Shown: positions 33,636-46,389, counted from the stretch's first letter. The stretch: 64,000 bases of DNA from Cryptomeria japonica (GCF_030272615.1 NC_081415.1:626135740-626199739); one strand, 5' to 3'. Notes: generated by a model from the sequence alone, not told the origin. Numbers and translations are program-made.

Positions 33636-34101
33636 GATTACTCACATCTTCGACAAGTCTGGAACCCTTAACCGGGTAGGCCTAGCAAAGCCTTTGTAAA
33701 TCCTCTAACAAGGTGGTTCACAATTGTGGATCTGAAATCCTCTCACAAGGTAGTCTTTAATCAGACTTATCTCCTAACAGATATTGAGATTCCTAATAGG
33801 ATCTATTCTAGTGAAGAACATTGTATGACCTTAACCGGTCTGGTTACTATTCAGCAGATAGTTACTTGTGAGTTTCATCTCACCGTGGTTTTTCCCATTT
33901 GAGTTTCCACGTCAAAATCTCTTGTGTTATGGTGATTGTCCTCCTATGTGTGAATGCCTTATTTGTTGTTTGGTTTGCATTTGTCTTAACCCGTTTGTTA
34001 GTAAAATTGTTATACTGGTTTACTGCTAAATTGTTTAAGTGTTTGAGTTTAGTATTTTTTTGTATACTAATTCACCCCCCCTCTTAGTATTCATCAACAT
34101 G

Positions 34102-34944
34102 CAGCATATAAATGAACGTAAACATAAATTAGCAAAGTCATTTTCTATGAAGGATTTGGCTACAACTAACAAAATCCTTGGTATGAGGATTTCACTAGAC
34201 AGGAAAAATAGAACATTAACTTTGTCCCAAAGTGAGTATATAAAGAAGGTGTTGAAAACATTTAACATGCAGAATGCAAAAGAAATGGGTACACCTTTGG
34301 CTATTCATTTCAAATTGACTAAGGAGATGTGTCCAAATACACAGGAAGAGGTAAATAAAATGTCTAACATCTCGTATTCATGAGTTGTTGGTAGTCTTAT
34401 GTATGTGATGGTATGCACGTGGCTAGATATTGCACATGCAGTGGGAGTTGTGAGTAGGTATATGAGCAATCTAGGAATGGAACATTGGAATGTTGTCAAA
34501 TGGATTCTCAAGTATTTGGGAGGTACTAGTAGCAAGGCATTATGTTTCAAAGGATCAAATGCTACTCTACGAGGATATGTTGACTCTGATCTGGCAGGTG
34601 ATATTGATACAAGGAGGAGTACGACATGATATGTTTTTAATGTAGGGGGAACTACATTTAGTTGGATTTCTAGACTGCAAAAGGTTGTTGCTCTTTCAAC
34701 CACTAAAGTTGAGTATGTAGCTACTATTGAAGCTAACAAGGAGATGATTTGGTTACAACATTTTCTCGAACAATTGGGCTAGGTGCAAGAGGATAGCCCA
34801 TTGTATACTAATATCCAGAGTGCCATTCATCTTGAAAATAATTTTTTTCTTCATTCAAGGATAAAACATATTCATCTCAAGTGCCACTTCATATGATTTG
34901 TTTTGTAGGATGGCCAGTTACAACTTGAGAAGATTCACACAAGT
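34102..34944 (+). pseudogene. element B Pol: RT C-terminus and RNase H
   Basis: It continues directly from 23365: QHINERKHKLAKSFSMKDLA, KILGMRISLDRKNRTLTLSQ, EYIKKVLKTFNMQNAKEMGT, VGSLMYVMVCTWLDIAHAVG, SDLAGDIDTRRSTT, then RNase H (ALSTTKVEYVATIEANKEMI, YTNIQSAIHLENN, SRIKHIHLKCHFI). Stops occur at about 34381 (TGA), 34627 (TGA), 34781 (TAG) and 34896 (TGA). It breaks at HTSDN, where C inserted (GACAA), and finishes at 51574. Confidence 0.9.
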
Positions 34945-34949
34945 GACAA

Positions 34950-36499
34950 TGTTGGCATAATTGATGGTGTTGACATAACCGGTTCATCAGTTAGTATTGT
35001 CATTGATGACCAATACTTACCAGTGAGTAAGACCAAGCTCATAGGCAAGGAGGTGTGGTAAACCTCAATGGTTTACTCATGGCTACAAACAGTATGGAGG
35101 ATTCAGTGCTTCCCTAATATGCATTATTGACACACTTAAGCAGTTTGTTGGTTGAAGACTAATCGTTTGAAGGATAAATAGAGTAGCTAACCGGTCAGTC
35201 AAGCATTTGATAGGTGTTGAGATCAGTTTCTTAAACTAGTAGTTGAAATGATGATGCGGTCATAGGAGGTGACTCATAGCGCAATTTAGTAGTCTTATGT
35301 ATGACCGGAACACTCTAGACAGACAAGTGATCAGTATTCTTGATGATCAATGACCGATGGAAAAAGATGAAGAGTTAAACCGATGATACAAGTTGAAGAA
35401 TGCTATCCACTGAGAATATTGGAGCAGTGACTGGTAAGCTGGATGTGATGATCAAAGGTGAGTCGATCATAGTGAGATATCACCAAAACAAATTGCTAGT
35501 GAAGTCTACAGCAGTTAACAACTAGTTAAGTTGAGATTTGTGCAAATTTTCCAGTTTGCATTAAAAAGGTAGAACACGACCTAGAAGTTGCTAGAATTAT
35601 GAGTTACAGTGGCAGATAAGCATGAGTTGCTAGCGAGATTGATGGAGAGTGCACAGAGAAAGTGTCAAAAGATTTGAATTTCAAATCTACCAATTTTTAG
35701 GTGTAAACTCATTTAGGAGACAGCAGGTATGTGTTGGAAAAACATGGTATAAGGGTTTTTTGTGAAAACCAAAAGTTTTGATCATAAAAATTGCTAAATG
35801 AAATTTTGAAGAGAGGCAATCCAACAAGGTGAGAAGTGTGCAGAACTGCTAAGTTAATAGAAGAGTTGTGAAGAGAGTGTGCAGAGCTTGGATAGTGTGA
35901 AGAGTAGAGAAAGAATGCAAAGCACTAGTAGAGTGCAGAGCAAGTGTAACCGGTGGTCAAAACAAAGAGCTTCAATTGAATCTAATTAAGCTAAGAGTAG
36001 ATATTATAGCATATCATTCAATTTGTTGTTTTCTAATAACTACAATAGTCAAATCTCTTAACCAGGTGGACTTTAATAGGTCCCTTTATAAAATCCCTTA
36101 ACTGCGTGACATCTTAATTGATGATCCTAAGTCCTTTAACAAGGCTACCTTTAACAGGGTAAAGGTTCTAATGGGCCTTGAATAAAATCCCTTAACCGGG
36201 TGGCACCTGACAATGTCTTTGTAATCTCCTAACAGGGATGACTCCTCACCAGGCATACTCCTAGAAGAGTGCAGATTTTGTGAGTTTCTACTCAAATCGT
36301 GGTTTTCTCCCATTTGGGTTTCCACGTGATAAACCTTGTTGTTCATTTATGATTGATTTTATTTGTGCATATTTCTTATTAATGGTTCCTAAAGTGATAA
36401 GTGTTAATTCTGAGTAGAAACTTTGATTAAGGTTAAATTCGATAAAACCAGTATAGTGTTGATTCATCCTTCCCCTCTCAGCACCGGTGGAGACCAAAA
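34950..36499 (+). repeat. 5' LTR of element C
   Basis: It starts TGTTGGCATAATTGATGG and ends GGAGACCAAAA; the partner ends GGGGACCAACA. It matches 49949-51573. The hairpin is at 36299-36325 and the pyrimidine block ATTCATCCTTCCCCTCTCAG near 36463-36482. It has a single copy (35916-35949) of a 34-bp unit that is tripled in the right LTR. Confidence 0.94.
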
Positions 36500-36514
36500 A
36501 TTGGTATCAGATCA
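36500..36514 (+). other. primer-binding site of element C
   Basis: ATTGGTATCAGATCA, one base off the usual TATCAGAGC. Confidence 0.85.
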
Positions 36515-36562
36515 TTGGTCCTTAGATTCAAAAGAGCTTAACAACTTAAGGAAAGATCCAAG

Positions 36563-37560
36563 ATGATATGAAAGGAAGGCCACAAGTTCTCTAAGGAAAA
36601 TTACACATTATGGTGTGGTATAATGAAGCTCTACCTAAGAACCCTGTGAGATCAATACTGGAATCATGTAAGAATAGAGTACAATGAACCTACAGTGGTT
36701 CTCACTACAGATCAGATCAAATAGAATCAAGATAACATCACAACTATGGAAGTGATTTCTAGTACTCTATCTGATAACGAGTATGTTGAGATTCAAGATC
36801 TGAAAATGGCCAATGAGATGTGGAATAAGCTGAAGACTATTTATGAAGGAGATCCTCATGTACAAAAGGATAAGGTGGACAGTTGGAGAGGTAAATATGA
36901 TGAGATGAGGGTGCAATAAGGAGAGAATATATAAAAGTACAGCAAAAGAATAAAGGATGTGGCAAATTCCATCAAAAATATTGGAGGAAAACTTGAGGAA
37001 GATGATGTGGTCAACAAAATCTTGAGAACCTTGCTACCAAAATATGCCATAAGGGTTTATAAAATTTAGGAACTCAGATATTTGGGAAAAGTTAATGTTA
37101 TACTTGACTCCCTGATCAATAAGTTGATTGCCTTTGAACTGAGAAACTATGATAACAGTATGCCAAAGATTGATGTCGCCTTCAAATCTTCCATGACACT
37201 TGCACCAACAATGAGAAGAAAAGAAACCGGAAGTAGTTCTCCTACAAGAACCAGTCACTCTCATGAATGTGACAGCTTCTTATCTAAAGAACTAGAACAA
37301 GATGATCTTAAAGCTTTAATAGCAAGAAGGCTGCCAAAAGGAAAAGGAAAGTACAGAGGTAAACTACCCTAAAAGTGTTTTTCTTGAAATAAAATAGGTC
37401 ATATTGCATCCAGATGTCCTGACAATGATAGGAAGGATAACTTTAGAAGATACAAAGAGAAGAGAAAGAAGGAATGCTATCTTGCAAAAGGAGTTACCAA
37501 TAGAGAATCAGAAGGATATGATGGATAAAGGATTGCATTTGTACTGGTAAAGGAAGATAG
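36563..37560 (+). pseudogene. element C Gag
   Basis: The ATG at 36563 is followed at codon 3 by TGA, then KEGHKFSKENYTLWCGIMKL, ISSTLSDNEYVEIQDLKMAN, GGKLEEDDVVNKILRTLLPK, LINKLIAFELRNYDN and ALIARRLPKGKGKYRGKLP. The single zinc knuckle reads CFS*NKIGHIASRC with a TGA for its second Cys. Around eight stops, several TAG. Layout and sequence parallel A's Gag. Confidence 0.88.
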
Positions 37561-37663
37561 CACAGAGGAAAGTGATATGGCACTGATTTCCAATTCAATC
37601 CAGCGTGAAGATTGGGCAATTAATAGTGGTTTCACTCACCACATGACTGGTGATAGGAACAAA
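37561..37663 (+). pseudogene. element C protease start, interrupted by D
   Basis: The frame gives DWAINSGFTHHMTGDRN. The catalytic Asp of the copia DSGxxxH motif is replaced by Asn (NSG). Coding resumes at 46619 with KFLNMEDYDGGLVRFG. Confidence 0.85.
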
Positions 37664-37936
37664 TGTTAGGAACTGAGAAGGACAACTGAAAGGGGGGGTG
37701 AATCAGTTGTCAATAAATTATAACCCAAAACAAATTATTCCAACTTAAATCTCAGTGTCGGTAAAACAGATTAACAGTTATAGTATTACTGGTATAACTT
37801 AATGCATGAAATAGAAAGAGAAACAACATCCACAACACATGACACAGATATTTTGATGTGGAAACCCTGTAAGGGGAAAAACCACGGTGGGAAACCTTAC
37901 CCACAATCAGATGATACTACTACAGATAGTAAGTGA
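37664..37936 (-). repeat. D left arm, outer segment
   Basis: It includes the GGGGGGGTGAATCAG block, the hairpin (37858-37885) and AAGTGA at the E insertion point. It is complementary to about 46341-46613. Confidence 0.85.
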
Positions 37937-38996
37937 TGTTAGGACCTGAAGGCAGCTGAGAGGGGGGGGTGAATCAGTTGTCAATTAATTTCAACCCAAA
38001 TATAACTTAATCAAACTTGATACTTAATACCGGTAAACCAAACTTAATGTTGGTAGACATATTAGTAGTTAATATTAATACCAGTGAAACTTAATGCATA
38101 GAATAGAAAGAGAAACAACATCCACAACACATAACACAGAGATTTCTACATGGAAACCTTGTAAGGGGAAAAACTATGGTGGGAAACCTTACCCACAATC
38201 AGATGATACTATTGCAGATAGAATGTGTGTACAAATGGGTCTGCACATGCAAAAAGGCCAACTGCCTAGAGCTCACTGCTCAATCACAAAATAGGAGCCA
38301 CACTGACTATAATTAGATGATTAAATCCAATGATAATGTACTGCTCAAAGTAGTGTCTCCAATGCTAGATTCAGTATTGGTTAAGCTCTGATAATCACCT
38401 TCAACCTTCTGTGAACCTTCTCTATGGTCTTCTCATATGAAATTCAATATTCGCACATACCATGTTACAATACCATAACCATATATCATCCCATGTCATC
38501 TCACAAATGAGATCTTACATATATACCAAAACCTAAGACCAAATGTATAGGTCAGCTAACTAAGAATATTACAATTAAATCAATTACAAATAATTCAAGT
38601 TGTGATGCATCATGTCAGCTCAATACATTTACAACAATATCCAATTAATTAAATCATCTCCATAATGTGTTGTGCTGATCTGGAATAGATAATGCATGTT
38701 GGTCCATAACCTAGACCAATTTGCCGGTAACAGCAAATATGTCAACCTGATTAGACCAATAACCAAGTGTCCAAACCATGTCTTTGACATAACCAAGTGA
38801 TATCTAGATGATAACAAGTCATCCTCAGTGTTGGTGAACAATATAACCTTCCGGTGAACAATATATCGGTGACTGTGCATAAGTCACTGAACATACTGGT
38901 GAACATAATGTGTCAGTTCAACATAACCAAAGATCTCCAAAAGGATAAGTGTTGACATCAATGACAAAACCAATGCAACACATCCATAATACCAAC
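37937..38996 (-). repeat. 3' LTR of element E
   Basis: TGTTAGGACCTGAAGG to CATAATACCAACA. It includes the G-block (about 37962-37970), a hairpin with mutated arms (38149-38176) and a minus-strand TATATAT near 38518-38526. Confidence 0.94.
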
Positions 38997-39012
38997 AATC
39001 TCCCCCTTTGGC
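38997..39012 (-). other. polypurine tract of element E
   Basis: The minus strand reads TGCCAAAGGGGGAGAT next to the 3' LTR. A second tract TGTCAAAGGGGGAGAG lies at 39206-39221. Confidence 0.9.
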
Positions 39013-39429
39013 ATTTATGGAAACACAAGATGGAAAAACATCTAAGTGCCAAAATAGAATGCCAAAAACTAGAAACCAACAATCTCCAGAATAGATCAAT
39101 ACCAAAAATAAAAAAACAAATGCAGAGAGTATATATCTCTCCCCCAATGAATAATCTTTCCCCAAAGGATAATGTTTCTTAAATACAAATTTTTTTCATA
39201 GATATCTCTCCCCCTTTGACATCAAATGCCAAAGCAATACAAATACCAAATACAACCAATTCATAGAACCAATTACAATAACCAATTGTTTTAACCAACT
39301 ACTCCCCCTGAGAAGTATCTCTCCTTCATCAAAGTTGGAAAAAAGGTTTCTCTATTAATTATGTTGCTTTGATGCCAATCATCAACTGTCTAAGTCTCTA
39401 CTAGTGAGGGTATAACCCCAAGCTGCTCT

Positions 39430-40212
39430 CTGAGATATTCAAAAGTTTCCTTAGGCAAAGGCTTAGTAAAGATATCTGTAATTTGCTCTTTAGTATTCAC
39501 ATAAACCAATCTCACTTATTTTGCTTCAGCGTTCTCTTTCAGAAATTATATTTGATAGAAACATGTTTAGTCTTAGAGTGAAATACCTGATTTTTAGATA
39601 TATCAATTGTTGTTGAATTATCATAGTAAATGATTATAGGTTCTTTGCATTTTACCTTTATGTCCTTCAACATTTTCTTAATCCATAATACCTGAGTACA
39701 ATTAGTTACTGCTGCAACATATTCTGATTTTGTTGTTAATAATGATGTACAACTCTATTTCTTGCTCAACCATGAAATCAATCTGCTACAAAGAAATATT
39801 TCCCCACCGGTGGTGCTCTTTCTGTCATCTACATCTCCTACCCAATTTGCATCGGTGTATGCACATAAATCAAAAATTCCATCTTTATGATACCATAAAC
39901 CAAGATTTGTTGTGCCTTGTAAATACCAAAAAATCATTTTCACTGCTGATTCATGATTTTATCTAGGATTACTCTAAAATCTTGAAATAATACATACTGC
40001 ATTCATTATATCAGGTCTTGTTTGTGTCAAATATAGTAAACCTCCAATCATAGATTTATATCTTGTCAGATTAACAGGAGTTGAATCATCCTTCAATGTC
40101 AATTTATCAGTTGTAGTCATAGGAGTACTTACCGGTTTAGATTTTTCCATACCAAATTTCTTCAATAGTTCCTTCAAGTACTTCGTTTGACATATGAATA
40201 TACCTTTATCAG
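39430..40212 (-). pseudogene. element E Pol: RT C-terminus and RNase H
   Basis: KYLKELLKKFGMEKSKPVST, YKSMIGGLLYLTQTRPDIMN, AVKMIFWYLQGTTNLGLWYH, AYTDANWVGDVDDRKSTTGG, then RNase H (SEYVAAVTNCTQVLWIKKML, SKTKHVSIKYNF, TDIFTKPLPKETFEYLREQL). In-frame stops are at about 39754, 39544 and 39973. The order and spacing are otherwise normal. Confidence 0.9.
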
Positions 40213-40213
40213 T

Positions 40214-41239
40214 CTATGAATTCTGCAATCCTAAAAATAAATTTATCTCCCCAATCATAGACATTTCAAATTCTCCCTGCATCTTATTAGCAAAATCTTT
40301 ACACAATCCATCTTCACCTCCAAAAATGATTTCAGCAACAAAAACTTCAATAACCAAGATGTCTTCATTAGTCACTTTGAAATATAAGTTTCTCTCAGCA
40401 TTACCTTTAGTGTAACCAAGCTTCAAAAGATATTTGTCCAATCTAGCATACCAAGCTCTAGGAGCTTGCTTCAATCCATACAAAGCTTTCCTTAATCTGC
40501 AAACCAAATCTTTATCATTTGTCAATGAGAATCCATCAGGTTGTTCAATGTAAACTTCCTCTTCAAGATCACTATTTAGAAATGCACATTTTACATCCAT
40601 TTGATATACTTTATAGTTCTTGTGAGCTGCAAACGTAAGAAATAATCTGACTGCCTCAATTCTAGCTATCGATGCAAAGGTTTCATTGTAATCAATTCCC
40701 TCTTTCTGTGAATATCCTTTACACACTAATCTTGCTTTGTTTCTAATTACCTTACCATCTTCATTAAGTTTATTTTTGAATACCCATTTAGTTCCAATTA
40801 CATTTTTGTCTTTAGGTCGGGGAACCAATGTCCATGTGTTGTTCTTTTCAATTTGTTCTAATTCATCTTCCATAGCTTTAATCCAATTTTTATCTTCACA
40901 TGCCTCAATAAAAGATGTTGGTTCAATTTGAGAAATTAAACATACCTCTTCATTTGCCATTATCCCTCTTATCATAATGCCTTGATATTTATTCCCAATT
41001 ATCTGACTTTCAGAGTGATTAAGTCTTACATACCTAGGTGTGTTCACTTGTTGTTGTTCTTCAGTCACTATGGAATTCTCTGATGATGCCGGTGTGACTG
41101 GATCCATATTTTGTACTGGTGCACTTTGTATAGGTTCATTTATGATCATCTCAACTGTCGGTTCAAAATCCATAGACCTTGAATTTCCTCTAAATTGTTC
41201 ATCTATCTTCACATTTGCACTCTTAGTGATTTTCTGCAA
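40214..41239 (-). pseudogene. element E Pol: reverse transcriptase, open but catalytically altered
   Basis: 341 residues without a stop: [98 protein letters not shown] and [20 protein letters not shown]. The catalytic box is FVAE (40331-40342) where YVDD is expected, removing both catalytic aspartates. It ends at LFLGLQNS before a TAG. It is the longest copia ORF in the window, yet it could not polymerise. Confidence 0.92.
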
Positions 41240-42430
41240 TCTTTTATTAAAACGTCTATATGCCTTTCTCTTAGATGAATAACCAAGAAATATTCCTTCA
41301 TCGCTTCTAGGATCAAATTTACCAATATACTCATCTCACCTAATATAGCATTTGCTTCCAAATATTCTGAATTATTTAAGAGTAGGAGTATTACCAAACC
41401 ATAGTTCATAAGGGGTCTTACTAGCTTCACCTTTGATGTGAACTATGTTAAAAGTGTAAACCGATGTATTCACTTCTTCTCTCCAATACATATGAGGTAG
41501 ATTTGCTTCTAATATCATGCTTCTAGCTGCATCCAGAATAGTTTTGTTCTTCCTTTCCACAACTCCATTTTGCTAAGGTGTTTGGGGTGATGATAGTTGT
41601 CTTCTAATTCCATTCACTTCACAAAATGTATTAAACTCCTTAGATTTAAATTCACCTCCTTGATCTAATCTTAAACATTTGATTTTCTTACCGGTTTCAT
41701 TCTCTGCCATTGCCTTGAATAGTTTGAATTTTCCAAAAGTTTCTGATTTCTCCATGAGAAAAGTAACCCAACACATTTTAGAATAATCATCAATGATTAG
41801 CATAAAGTATCTCTCCCTGTAGACTTCTTGTTCTTGCCGAAGCACACAAGTCAGTATGAATTAAATCAAGAACATTATTGGATTTCTCATAAATACTCTT
41901 AAAAGTTGTTCTAACTTGCTTTCCCATTTGACATTCCTTACATACCAAATTATGAGGTTTTACAATCTTAGGTAAATCCCTTACTGCCTTAGATGAACTA
42001 ATCTTTATAATGCAATCAAAATTCACATGACAAAGTCTTTTATGTCATAACCAAATTTCATCAATATGTGCAATCAAGCATGTCTTTTCATTGTTGTTCA
42101 AATGAAAGATATTACCTCTAGTTTGATTACCGGTTCCAATCTCCAAACCGGTTCTATTTATGATTTTGCATTTACCATTCTTGAACTGTAACTGAAATCC
42201 CTTTTTAACTAATTGACCAACACTCAAAAGATTATGCTTCAAACCTTCAACATAGTAAATGTTGTCAGTATTGTGCTTACCATCAAAAGATATAGTGTCT
42301 TTTCCTTTGATCAAACAAGATTTATCATCCCCAAATCTTACTAGACCTCCATTGTATTCCTGAAAAGATAAGAATTTACTTTTATCACTAGTCATATGAT
42401 GTGAACATCTAGAATCTATAATCCATTCAT
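41240..42430 (-). pseudogene. element E Pol: protease and integrase
   Basis: Protease: DSRCSHHMTSDKSKFLSF, in which the DSG motif reads DSR. Integrase: HKRLCHVNFDCIIKIS, LVCKECQMGK, VLDLIHTDLC, then a frameshift near 41830 and MLIIDDYSKMCWVTFLMEKS, RLDQGGEFKSKEF, QNGVVERKNKTILDAARSM, TPYELWFGNTPTLK, RIFGSKCYIR and [17 protein letters not shown]. Stops at about 41571 and 42043 among others. Confidence 0.9.
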
Positions 42431-42568
42431 CTTTTTCTTCAATTTTAGCTGCCAGGGCTTGCTCTACTGGTGGAATAGTAGGTGTCAGTTGATCTTCTTT
42501 TATTGAAAAAAAATCTCATCCATTGTCTATCGGTTCTTCATCAGAATCATACATAACTCCTTCATCAG

Positions 42569-43543
42569 CTAACATGATTTGTCTCTATTCTTCTTAAATC
42601 TGTATCTTTGATATTCACGGTTAGGTTTATATGTCCTTTTATCTTCTTCTCTCAATCTTGCATGTCTATAAGGACATCTAGATGCCATATGACCAACTTT
42701 ATTATAGTTAAAACATTTGAATGGTGATTTACCTTCATACTTACTTCCAATAGGACCTTTAGGTATTTTCCTTCCAAATAGTGCTTCAAGTTCTTCCAAT
42801 TCTTCATTTTCTCTCCTGATATCTTCAAGTTCTCTTGCATAAAGCGCTTTCCAATTAGATTTTTCAGATGATGATGATGATGTTGCAGATGATGATGCTT
42901 TGAAGGCTAAATATATCTTAATTGTAGCAACAGGACCAAATTCCTCAAGCTCAAATGTTGAAAGTTTTCCAACCAAGGTATCTCTAGATATCGATGTATT
43001 AGGTATTGTTCTCAACTCATTAATAGTAGTTACTTTCATTTTGTATGTCAGTGGCAATGCTCTTAAAACTTTAAAAATAATTTCATCTTCACTCAAGTAA
43101 CCTCCATGGCATTATATTCCCAAAACAATTTCATTTACCCTTTCCATAAAAACAAAAATTCTTTCATCTTCTTCCATTTTCAGATTTTCATACCTGACCC
43201 GGAAGCATTCCAGTTTTGCAATTTTGACAGTGGTATCTCCTTCATTCAATGTCTCCAATTTATCCCAAATATATTTAGCAGTAGATCGGTCTTATAATCC
43301 CATGATTTGTTGATCTGACAATGCACTCAAAAGTTCTTCTCTTGCTTTGCAATCATTTCCCATGTCCTTAGCCAATGTTGGTGGATGAGGTTGATTCAAT
43401 AAAGGAGAAACATAGTCATTCTTTGTAACATCCCATATGTCTCTTCCAATGCAATTCAGATGTGTCTCCATTTTGATCTTCCATATACCATAGTTAGTTC
43501 CATCAAGTTTCAGACTGTCCTTCCTGAGAAAGTTAGTTGCCAT
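42569..43543 (-). pseudogene. element E Gag
   Basis: The ATG at 43543 starts MATNFLRKDSLKLDGTNYGI, then WKIKMETHL, LSALSDQQIMGL*, WDKLETLNEGDTTVKIAKLE and VLRALPLTYKMKVTTINELR. A Ser-rich linker precedes ARELEDIRRENEELEELEAL and a zinc knuckle CFNYNKVGHMASRC (second Cys replaced by Tyr). Two stops (about 43289 and 43099). Gag with one knuckle, same plan as A and C, but longer coiled segment before the knuckle. Confidence 0.9.
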
Positions 43544-43586
43544 AGAATCTCCTCAAGTTGTTGAACTTCTGCAAAAAGAGGACTTA

Positions 43587-43600
43587 GCTCGGATACCAAT
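43587..43600 (-). other. primer-binding site of element E
   Basis: The minus strand reads ATTGGTATCCGAGC, one mismatch (C for A) from the initiator-Met type. Confidence 0.85.
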
Positions 43601-44651
43601 TGTTAGGACCCAGAGGAAACTGAGAGGGGGGGTGAATCAGTTGTCAAATAATTTTAACCCAAATATAACTTAATCAAACTTGATACTTAATACCGGTAAA
43701 CCAACCTTAATGCTAGTAGACAGATTAGTAGTTAATATATATAACGATGAAACTTAATGCATAGAACAGAAAGAGAAACAACATCCACAACACATAACAT
43801 GGAGATTTATACATGGAAACCCTGTAAGGGGAAAAACCACAGTGGGAAAACATTCCGACAATCAAATGATACTACTGCATATAGTATGTGTGTACAAATG
43901 GGGTCTGCACATGCAGAAAGGCCAACCACCTAGAGCTCACTACTCAATCACAAAATAGGTCACACTGACTACAATTGGATGATTAAATCCAATGATAATG
44001 TACTACTCAAAGTAGCATCTCCAATGCTCGATTCAATATCAGTTAAGCTCTGATAATCACCTTCAAACCTTCCTTGAACCTTCTCTATGGTCTGCTCATA
44101 TGATCTTTAATATTCGCACATACCATTTTACAATACTATAACCATATATCATCCCATGTCATCTCACAAATGACATCTTACATATATACCAAAACCTAAG
44201 ACCAAATGTGTAGGTCGGCTAACTAAGAATATTACAATTAAATCAATTACAAATAAGTCAAGATGTGATGCATCATGTCGGCTCAATACATTTACAACAA
44301 TATCCAATTAATTAAATCATCTCCATAACGTGTCGTGCTGATCTGGAATAGATAATGCATGTTGGTCCATAACCTAGACCAATTTTCTGGTAACAGCAAA
44401 TATGTCAACCCGATTAGACCAATAACCAAGTGTCCAAACCATGTCTTCGACATAACCAAGTGATCTCCAGATGATAATAAGTCATCCTCAGTGCTGGTGA
44501 ACAATATAACCTGTCAGTAAATAATATACCGGTGACTGTGCATAAGTCAGTGAACATGTCAGTGAATATAATGTGTCGGTTCAATATAACCAAAGATCTC
44601 CAAAAGGGTAAGTGTTGACATCAATGACAAAACCAATGCATAATACCAACA
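43601..44651 (-). repeat. 5' LTR of element E
   Basis: TGTTAGGACCCAGAGG to AATACCAACA. The G-block (about 43623-43630) and hairpin (43813-43840) are intact. It matches 37937-38996. Confidence 0.94.
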
Positions 44652-45440
44652 AAGGAATATAGTAATGGGTTCTGCACATGCAAAAAGGCCAACCGCTTAA
44701 AGCTCATTGCTCAATCATAAAATTAGGAGTCACACTAACTACACAGTTGGATGGTTAAATCCAATAACAATGTACTGCTTCAATTTAGCATCTTCAATGC
44801 TAGATTCAGTGCCGGTTTAAGCTCTCTGCATGAGGACCAAATACCTTCATGACCTTTAACAACGTTCCTTCAACCTTCAAATGATATCTACGTGATTCGC
44901 ACAAGGATCTGCTTATTTTCGCTCTTCACAATGATCTTCAATATTCGCACACTCACACACACTTCTTCCAAATAAGATCTTACAATTATTTATACAAAAC
45001 CTAAGACCTTAATCATTAAGTCGGCTCCCAAAAGATATTACATTTAAATCAATTACAAAATAAGTCTCGGTGCAATACAATATGTCAGCCTCAATACATT
45101 TACACATTATCCAATCAATAAATCATTCCCAAATCATGTCGTGCTGATCTGGAACATGTTTTCCTATGTCGGTTCATAACCTGGACCTGTCTGTGAGTTA
45201 AGGCAAATATGTGAACCCAATTAGTCCAATATGCAAAATTCCAAATGAAAACATCCAATCAATGTCTTCAACATAACCAAATGATCTCCAGATGATAACA
45301 AGTCATCACCAACTTATTGAGCTATCGGTGAAACATATACCAGTAACTGTGCATAAGCCAATATCCATGTTGGGACCACAATGTGTCGATTCATCAAAAA
45401 ACCAATATAACCAGAGTGCCAAATCAACAATGTAGACCTC
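44652..45440 (-). repeat. D left arm, inner segment
   Basis: It continues D after E and is complementary to 45556-46340, ending at GTAGACCTCC. It includes a minus-strand TATAAATAA (44986-44994), mirroring 46001. Confidence 0.85.
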
Positions 45441-46000
45441 CAGAAAGAATAGAATGTTTGACTCAGGATCAACTGCATCTGTTCCTTTTTCTTCCTCTGA
45501 TGTCTTTTATGCATGTTGATTCTGCACTTCTGCCTGTCAACACTTATCTTTTTAGAGGTCTACATTGTTGATTTGGCACTCTGGTTATATTGGTTTGTTG
45601 ATGAACCGGAACATTGTGGTCTCAGCATGGATATTGGCTTATGCGCAGTTACCGATATATGTTTCACCAACAGCTCAGGAAGTTGGTGATGACTTGTTAT
45701 CATCTGGAGATCATCTGGTTAAGTCGAAGACATGGATTGGATGTTTACATTTGGTATTTTGCATATTGGACTAATCGGGTTCACATATTTGCCTTAACCA
45801 GTAGATAGGTCCAGGTTATGAACCAGCATAGAAAAACATGTTCCAAATTAGCACGACACGATTTTGGAATGATTTATTGATTGGATAATGTGTAAATGTA
45901 TTGAGCCCAACATATTGTATTGCACCAAGACTTATTTTGTAATTGATTTACATGTAATATATTTTGGGAGCCGACCTAATGATTAAGGTCTTAGGTTTTG

Positions 46001-46009
46001 TATAAATAA
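46001..46009 (+). promoter_or_regulatory. TATA box of D right arm
   Basis: TATAAATAA lies about 610 bp before the U5 end. The mirror-image box on the left arm (44986-44994) points the other way, so D carries divergent LTR promoters. Confidence 0.55.
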
Positions 46010-46389
46010 TTGTAAGATCTTATTTGGAAGAAGTGTGTGTGAGTGTGTGAATATTGAAGATCAGTGTGAAGAGCGAAAATATGCATATCCTTGTGTGAAT
46101 CACGTAGATATCATCTGAAGGTTGAAGGAAGGTTGTTAAAGGTCATGAAGGTATTTGGTCCTCATGCGTAGAGCTTAAACCAGTACTAAATCCAGCGTTG
46201 AAGATGCTAAATTGAAGCAGTACATTATTATTAGATTTAACCGTCCAACTGTGTAGTCAATGTGACTCCTAATTTTGTGATTGAGCAATGAGCTCTAGGC
46301 AGTTGGCCTTTTTGCATGTGCAGACCCCATTATTGTATTCACTTACTATTTGCAGTAGTATCAACTAATTGTGGGTAAGGTTTCCCACC

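Larger units (their letters stand above)
23371..34096 (+). mobile_element. element H: non-autonomous LTR element with two non-Pol ORFs
   Basis: LTRs 23371-24525 and 29864-34096 (the latter enlarged by solo LTR I), primer site 24526-24540, purine tract 29853-29863, ACATG duplicated at 23366-23370 and 34097-34101. The internal 5.3 kb encodes no protease, integrase, RT or RNase H. It holds ORF1 (coiled coil and zinc knuckles) and ORF2 (two conserved domains plus charged helices). The primer site and the extended tract CCATCAATGCCAAAGGGGGA equal those of copia C, so a copia probably supplied the enzymes (inference). Element J has the same plan. Confidence 0.92.
29864..34096 (+). repeat. 3' LTR of element H, split by solo LTR I
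   Basis: 29864-30561 and 33636-34096 match the left LTR. GATTA at the break (30557-30561, 33636-33640) is the target duplication of I. The LTR starts TGTTCGCATT and ends TATTCATCA. Confidence 0.93.
37937..44651 (-). mobile_element. element E: copia, innermost and best preserved layer
   Basis: Coding order on minus: 5' LTR 43601-44651, primer site 43587-43600, gag from 43543, Pol to about 39430, purine tract 38997-39012, 3' LTR 37937-38996. The LTRs are 1051 and 1060 bp and similar. The target duplication is imperfect: AGTGA on the left (37932-37936), AGGA on the right after one lost base. The uninterrupted sequence is visible in D's right arm. It is the fifth level of nesting and inserted into an LTR arm related to its own LTR. 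Confidence 0.92.
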
